Assembly (NCBI GenBank): GCA_001795335.1
Contig: MGOK01000073.1
Coordinates: 19,558 to 44,961 of the forward strand
Direction: 5' to 3'
DNA from: Chloroflexi bacterium RBG_19FT_COMBO_55_16
GTDB lineage: Bacteria > Chloroflexota > Anaerolineae > Anaerolineales > UBA4823
Length of the DNA stretch: 25,404 nucleotides
In this document: piece by piece, positions 19,175 to 25,404 of the stretch
Position numbering within the stretch: the stretch's first letter is position 1
How the letters are laid out: every line of letters starts with the position of its first letter
Made by a program: the position numbers and the translations under genes
Notes under the pieces: model-generated
Told to the model about the DNA's origin: nothing
The model's input: only the letters and a program-made list of their open reading frames with translations
The model's database searches: none

Positions 19175-21169
19175 ATGTATTGGAGTAGAACGGGCAGTAT
19201 TGTCGATATCTTTATCTGGCTTTTGCTCAGCGCCTTTTGGTGGCTGGGCGGTTGGTTGCTTGCTGCACAGCTTTTTCGGGTTAGATCCAGTGAACGGCTG
19301 GTGGTGGGATTGGGGTTGGGCTTGGTCCTTGAAATCGTCCTAAGCAATGTTTTGGGACAGGTTGTGCAACTTTCTTTAGCTTATTGGGCCGCAGCGCTCC
19401 TGATATTAATTTCCGGCATCCTGATCGCCTGGCGCAATCGCGATACCGCCTGGTTCCAGTTTAAAGACCTGAAAGCCTGGCCGCAGTTGGCAGGATTGTT
19501 CGGCCTAACAGCGCTCTTTACCCTTATTGGACGGGGATTGGCCATATTTGATGACTATCACAACCTGCCTTTGGTATCGACTATCGCTGCGGGGGATTTC
19601 CCGCCACACTTCTATCTAAATCCCCAATTCAGCTTGGCGTATCATTATGGCCTGCATCTCTTCACCGCTATTCTGGTGCGGATCGCTGGTTTCTTTCCTT
19701 GGAGCGCATTGGATCTGACTAAAGCGTTGACTATTGCTATGACGGTAATCCTCTTTTGGGTCTGGATACGCCGGGTGACGCGTAGCGATACCGCGGCTTA
19801 CTTAGGGAGTTTCTTGCTGCTGTTCGGTGGCGGATCGCGCTGGTTGATGTTGTTCCTGCCACAACGTTTGCTGACGAAGATAGGCTCCAGCCTGGAACTT
19901 TTGGGTTCAGCGGTGCAAACAGGACATAACCTGTACCGAAATCTTGGGCGCCTTTGGGTCATCGAAGGTGCCGGACCGGTTTCATTCCCCTTTGCCTATG
20001 TCAACGGCATATTTTATCCGCTATCCATGAGCTTAGGGGGGAGTGGCGCTTTGCCGTGGCTCACGATCTTGCTCTTGTTGCTCTGCTTCCAGCGAAGTTG
20101 GACTCCTCTTGCTGGGTTGATCTACGGCTTGGTTCTGTCTTCTCTAGCCTTGACATCGGAGATAGTGTTCGTTATTGTGGTGACTGGTCTGACCTTGGCG
20201 TTGTTGTTACAAGGCTGGCGAAAGCGGAACTGGCGATCGGTAATGCAATGGGGTTGGGTGATGGTTCCGGCGATAGGGCTGGGGTTGGTGGCTGGGGGTG
20301 TGTTGACGGGGATCATCCGAAGTTTAGCGAGGAATTGGTTCGGGTGGACCTCGGTTGAGAGCTACGGTTTTGCTGGTTTTGCATTTCAGTGGCCTCCTGT
20401 AATCCTTTCCGCTCACCTTGGTAAGCTCTCCTTAGCCAACGCGGGACAAGCTTTGTTGGCATTGATGGAAATGGGTCCCATATTCCTTATGGCCTGCTGG
20501 TCGATCGGTTGGGGGTTCACCCAAATGCGGCGAAGAAAATTAATCCAGGCGGCGTTTGGTCTGGCTGTTCTATTCGGGTTTGTGATCCCATTAGTGTTGG
20601 ATTATCAGGAGCGAGAGCGCGAAATCTCACGTCTGATTGGTTCAGCTTTAATGTTGGGTATGATGTTGGGATTTCCTCTCGCCTGGTTTGCCTGGCAGAG
20701 GGGGAAAACATGGGGACGAACCTTGTTAGGTTTAGGGTTTTTTGTTGGAACATTTGGTGGCCTGGTACTCTTCTCCATTCAGTTGATCGCTATTTCCAGG
20801 CCGCAGCTGTCTTATTTTGTCGCGCCGGTCGATTCGGTGATCAGCCAGCGTTATTGGAATCGGCTCCCCGAAGATTCCCAGGTGATCGATCGCGTCCCTT
20901 TTCGAGCGGTTACGCTTTTCGGAAACCCAGTCCGAAGCAGCACAGGAATTTATGAACCTCTTGAAGATTGGAAAGCGATGATCCAAAATCCCAATCCGGC
21001 TGCTCTTGCCCGGGCGAACTATTCCTTTGTTTATTTGGATGAAATTTGGTGGGAGAAGCTCTCTCCGGAGTCCCAGCAAGCCATGGCGAAGCCTTGTGTT
21101 AAAAAGCTGGTGGAGCTGTCTGGCGAGGAGGGATTTCGACGGTTGCTGGATGTGAGGGCCTGCCAATGA
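19175..21169 (+). CDS. GT-C-like membrane protein, paralogue of the protein at 7085
   Basis: This 664-residue protein closes the long operon. GAGG (19164-19167) precedes ATG at 19175. It matches the protein at 7085 from end to end: MYW start, LGGWLLAA near 24-31, acidic pair D126-D127 (D-E in the other copy), STIAAGDFPPHFYLNP (135-150), YHYG (156-159), SAHLGKLSL, and the C-terminal FVYLDEIWW (618-626) with C641 and C663. Conservation of the tail, including both cysteines, suggests that the extracytoplasmic domain matters for function. The two copies are separated by six genes, so this is a dispersed rather than tandem duplication. The role is presumably lipid-linked sugar transfer outside the membrane, by analogy with GT-C proteins. 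Confidence 0.65.
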   Translation: MYWSRTGSIVDIFIWLLLSAFWWLGGWLLAAQLFRVRSSERLVVGLGLGLVLEIVLSNVLGQVVQLSLAYWAAALLILISGILIAWRNRDTAWFQFKDLKAWPQLAGLFGLTALFTLIGRGLAIFDDYHNLPLVSTIAAGDFPPHFYLNPQFSLAYHYGLHLFTAILVRIAGFFPWSALDLTKALTIAMTVILFWVWIRRVTRSDTAAYLGSFLLLFGGGSRWLMLFLPQRLLTKIGSSLELLGSAVQTGHNLYRNLGRLWVIEGAGPVSFPFAYVNGIFYPLSMSLGGSGALPWLTILLLLLCFQRSWTPLAGLIYGLVLSSLALTSEIVFVIVVTGLTLALLLQGWRKRNWRSVMQWGWVMVPAIGLGLVAGGVLTGIIRSLARNWFGWTSVESYGFAGFAFQWPPVILSAHLGKLSLANAGQALLALMEMGPIFLMACWSIGWGFTQMRRRKLIQAAFGLAVLFGFVIPLVLDYQEREREISRLIGSALMLGMMLGFPLAWFAWQRGKTWGRTLLGLGFFVGTFGGLVLFSIQLIAISRPQLSYFVAPVDSVISQRYWNRLPEDSQVIDRVPFRAVTLFGNPVRSSTGIYEPLEDWKAMIQNPNPAALARANYSFVYLDEIWWEKLSPESQQAMAKPCVKKLVELSGEEGFRRLLDVRACQ

Positions 21170-21188
21170 GATGGCATTCAAATACCCC

Positions 21189-21233
21189 TTGACCACAGCG
21201 AGACAAGAGTTATAATTCAATTGTTGAATTTTA
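21189..21233 (+). promoter_or_regulatory. Sigma70-type promoter of the regulator operon with palindromic operator
   Basis: TTGACC (21189-21194) and TATAAT (21211-21216) are 16 bases apart, as in the gmd promoter. A perfect inverted repeat covers the -10 and the likely start site: AATTCAA (21214-21220), TTG centre, TTGAATT (21224-21230). Allowing one mismatch, the arms extend to ten bases (21211-21220 and 21224-21233). It lies only 73 bases after the previous stop and directly before a winged-helix regulator gene, a layout typical of autoregulation. The untranslated leader would be about 20 bases, with AGAG (21233-21236) as a weak ribosome binding site. Confidence 0.78.
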
Positions 21234-21242
21234 GAGTTGCCT

Positions 21243-21751
21243 ATGGAAACCTCCCCTGATCCGAACCGCGAAATGGTTTTGTTAGAGCAAATTGAATTTG
21301 ATCCGGACGTTACCCAGGCTTCCCTGGCGGCGCAATTAGGAGTCGCGGTAGGCACGGTAAACTGGCATTTGAAGCGCTTGATCGCCAAGGGCTATGTCAA
21401 GGTCAAGCGTGCTCAAAGAAGAAAGTTACGCTACATCATCACTCCGGAAGGGATTGCTTTCCGCGCTCGCCTCACCGTGAGTTACATCGAACAGTCGCTG
21501 CACCTATACCGCCTGGTGCGTGAGCGTGTCCGGAATGCACTGGTAGAAGTGAAGCGAGCTGGCTTCAGTGGAGTACGGATCTATGCTGAAGGTGACATCG
21601 CCGACATCTGCCGCTTGACCTGTTACGAACAGGGCATTTCCGTCCTGGAGTCGGAGGAGGTTCCAGTTCTAGATGTACGCGGCTTGAAGGTGATTATCCG
21701 CCTGCCAGAATCGCTGGGAGCGATTAGGACCGGTGTAGAGATTAAGGAAAC

Positions 21752-21755
<4 letters not shown>
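21243..21755 (+). CDS. Winged helix-turn-helix regulator with C-terminal Rossmann-like domain
   Basis: This 170-residue DNA-binding protein has an N-terminal winged helix: a helix-turn-helix at about 24-50 (TQASLAAQLGVAVGTVNWHL, then KRLIAKG) and a wing rich in Lys/Arg (51-66) ending in YIITPEGI. The pattern resembles the MarR-type regulators found beside exopolysaccharide genes. After a helical linker (75-107) comes a short Rossmann-like unit (VRIYAEGDIADICRL, 111-125, then GISVLESEEV), but it lacks a clean glycine-rich loop, so ligand binding is uncertain. ATG at 21243 is preferred over TTG at 21237 because AGAG is better spaced from it. It is the first gene of the operon with the epimerase, fcl and the ABC exporter, and its stop overlaps the next start (ATGA). 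It probably binds the palindromes at 4142-4158 and 21214-21230. Whether it represses or activates is not known. Confidence 0.8.
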
Positions 21756-23820
<2,065 letters not shown>

Positions 23821-23863
23821 GGGATACTCCATGATTGGTTTTCGCCTATCCTCCTAGAGACTT

Positions 23864-24715
23864 ATGACACAGACAGCGATTTCTACCAAACCGAAAGAAG
23901 AAGTGCTTATCCTGCAACCAACGCGTGGATGGGGTTCGCTCAACCTGAGTGAGCTGTGGGTCTTCCGGGAATTGATTTACTTCCTCACCTGGCGAGACCT
24001 CAAAGTGCGCTATAAACAGACTGTTCTGGGAGCGGCTTGGGCCATTCTGCAGCCATTCCTGTCGATGGTCGTATTCAGCGTCTTCTTTGGTGGGTTATTG
24101 AGAGTATCATCGGATAATGTACCTTATCCGATTTTCTCGTATACTGGCCTTTTGCCGTGGGGCGTCTTCTCCAAAGCCCTCACCGACACTGGTCGCTCGT
24201 TAGTCACCAACCGCACCATGATTACCAAGATCTATTTCCCCCGTCTGGTGATCCCGTTGTCATCTGTGTTAGCCGGTGTGGTTGACTTCTTACTCGCATT
24301 CGTCGTATTGTTAGGCATGATGTGGTATTTTCACATCCGCCTGACGTCGAATGCCTGGTCTCTACCCCTCTTTTTGCTTCTGGCGCTTGTGACGGCATTG
24401 GGGGTTGGCCTGTGGCTTTCCGCAATGAACGTGCTCTACCGCGATATTGGGTATATTATCCCGTTTCTAACCCAATTATGGTTTTACGTCACGCCGATTG
24501 TCTATCCTTCTAGCAAAATCCCGGAAAAATGGCGTTTGTTGTATGCTCTCAACCCATTGGTGGGAGTGGTGGAGGGTTTCCGTTGGGCCTTGCTGGACAC
24601 CGAAACGGCTCCTGGCCTGATGGTGACAATTTCGGCGGCTATCGCCTTAGTCATCCTGATCAGTGGATTGTTCTATTTCAGGCGGATGGAAAGAACTTTC
24701 GCGGATATGGTGTAG
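23864..24715 (+). CDS. wzm: Polysaccharide ABC transporter permease (Wzm/ABC-2 type)
   Basis: This 283-residue ABC-2 type permease forms the membrane channel that exports a lipid-linked polysaccharide or O-antigen-like chain. A cytoplasmic amphipathic segment near residues 30-43 precedes the family signature RDLKVRYKQTVLGAAWAILQ (44-63). Six hydrophobic helices follow, with the second conserved block YRDIGYIIPFLTQLWFYVTP and then LNPLVGVVEGFRWALL. Length and order fit Wzm/RfbA/TagG proteins. ATG at 23864 lies 43 bases after fcl with only a weak ribosome binding site. The ATPase gene starts 6 bases after its stop, so the two are co-expressed. Wzm is used as the functional class name; the exported glycan is unknown but probably contains fucose or a related deoxysugar given the neighbours. 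Confidence 0.9.
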   Translation: MTQTAISTKPKEEVLILQPTRGWGSLNLSELWVFRELIYFLTWRDLKVRYKQTVLGAAWAILQPFLSMVVFSVFFGGLLRVSSDNVPYPIFSYTGLLPWGVFSKALTDTGRSLVTNRTMITKIYFPRLVIPLSSVLAGVVDFLLAFVVLLGMMWYFHIRLTSNAWSLPLFLLLALVTALGVGLWLSAMNVLYRDIGYIIPFLTQLWFYVTPIVYPSSKIPEKWRLLYALNPLVGVVEGFRWALLDTETAPGLMVTISAAIALVILISGLFYFRRMERTFADMV

Positions 24716-24721
24716 TGCAAA

Positions 24722-25404
24722 ATGAACGCTCTCGCTATCCGAGTCGAAAACCTTGGTAAAAAGTACCGCATCGGCCTGTCTCCGGAACGGTATCGCACCC
24801 TGCGCGACAGCCTGGTACAGGCCGTGAATGCTCCCCGGCAGTTGTTCCGCTCTGCGGAAAAACGGGAGAATAGCACTATCTGGGCCCTGCGTGAGATCTC
24901 TTTTGAAATCCAGAAAGGGCAGGTGCTGGGTGTGATTGGGCGCAACGGGGCGGGTAAAAGCACTTTATTGAAGATCCTTTCGCGGGTGACCGAACCCAGC
25001 GAAGGATACGCTGAAATCCACGGACGGGTAGGTTCTTTGTTGGAAGTGGGTACGGGTTTTCACCCTGAGCTAACCGGAAGAGAAAATATATCCCTGAACG
25101 GAGCCATTCTGGGGATGAAACGCGCCGAAATCGAAGCCAAGTTCGACGAGATGGTGGCATTTGCGGAGGTTGAGAAGTTCATCGATACCCCTGTGAAACG
25201 CTATTCCAGCGGGATGTACCTGCGCCTGGCGTTTGCCGTTGCTGCTCATCTGGAGCCGGATATCCTCGTGGTAGACGAGGTATTGGCAGTCGGCGATGCC
25301 GAATTTCAGCGGAAGTGCCTGGGTAAGATGAGCGATGTCGCCCAAGAAGGGCGAACTGTGTTATTTGTCAGCCACAACATGTCAGCCATCTCGCGGATGA
25401 CAGA
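24722..25404 (+). CDS. wzt: Polysaccharide ABC transporter ATP-binding protein (Wzt type), 3'-truncated by window edge
   Basis: ATG at 24722 opens a frame that runs to the window end, 227 complete codons. The ATPase drives export through the adjacent permease. Walker A is GRNGAGKST (73-81), the Q-loop region is EVGTGFHPELTG (108-119), the signature is YSSGM (161-165) and Walker B is ILVVDE (181-186) with catalytic E186. The D-loop follows, and the switch His is H218 in VSHNM. An insert before Walker A (residues 18-52, up to the TIWALREISFEI strand) and the GSLLEVGTGFHPELTGREN block are characteristic of polysaccharide exporters (Wzt/TagH/RfbB) rather than other ABC ATPases. The C-terminal region, which would show whether a Wzt-type glycan-binding domain is present, lies outside the window. 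Confidence 0.92.
   Translation, partial: MNALAIRVENLGKKYRIGLSPERYRTLRDSLVQAVNAPRQLFRSAEKRENSTIWALREISFEIQKGQVLGVIGRNGAGKSTLLKILSRVTEPSEGYAEIHGRVGSLLEVGTGFHPELTGRENISLNGAILGMKRAEIEAKFDEMVAFAEVEKFIDTPVKRYSSGMYLRLAFAVAAHLEPDILVVDEVLAVGDAEFQRKCLGKMSDVAQEGRTVLFVSHNMSAISRMT

Noticed and set aside
7085..21169. The two copies of the MYW-type gene as ends of a composite transposon or recent segmental duplication.
   Set aside because: They are in direct orientation, strongly diverged in DNA, and no transposase, target duplication or terminal inverted repeats are visible.
20732..21388. A 218-residue open frame on the minus strand across the end of the 19175 gene, the promoter and the start of the regulator.
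   Set aside because: It is antisense to two well-supported genes and a promoter, has no recognisable domain, and its composition reflects the complementary codons.

Overview
This is a bacterial window of 25.4 kb in which every supportable gene lies on the + strand. It is a cell-surface glycan locus. No rRNA, tRNA, CRISPR array, insertion sequence or phage gene is visible. By eye the base composition is balanced, with no island of foreign composition. The gene content (many large GT-C membrane proteins, a polyprenyl-phosphate sugar synthase, a UPF0104 protein and a Wzm/Wzt exporter) together with TTGACC/TATAAT promoters would suit a Chloroflexota (Anaerolineae-like) bacterium. That assignment is an inference from style; no phylogenetic marker is present.

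Layout. (1) 1-747 is the C-terminal part of a GT4 glycosyltransferase cut by the window edge. (2) 764-907 is a doubtful 47-residue reading frame in the only gap longer than about 100 bases. (3) 918-4078 holds two overlapping GT-C-like membrane protein genes. (4) 4117-4160 is a strong promoter with a palindrome over its -10 box. It drives gmd (GDP-mannose 4,6-dehydratase) and then a run of nine genes to 21169, mostly overlapping or closely spaced. These are seven GT-C-like membrane proteins, a DPM1/GtrB-like GT2 and a UPF0104/LPG-synthase-TM protein. (5) 21189-21233 is a second promoter of nearly the same design, with the same palindrome. It drives a winged-helix regulator, an SDR sugar epimerase/dehydratase, fcl (GDP-L-fucose synthase) and the Wzm/Wzt-type ABC exporter, whose ATPase gene runs off the window end.

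How the genes fit together. gmd and fcl would convert GDP-D-mannose to GDP-L-fucose, although they lie about 17.6 kb apart in two transcription units. The GT2 enzyme would load a sugar on polyprenyl phosphate at the cytoplasmic face, the UPF0104 protein may help the lipid-linked sugar cross the membrane, and the nine GT-C-like proteins would transfer such sugars on the outer face. The ABC transporter would export a lipid-linked glycan chain. The shared palindrome suggests that the winged-helix regulator controls its own operon and the gmd/GT-C operon, making the window one two-operon regulon. That is the most interesting observation here.

Other points: two internal duplications among the GT-C genes (7085/19175 and 13115/14868), two apparent low-complexity inserts plus a repeat-coded tail in Fcl, and an apparent excess of the hexamer CGATCG.
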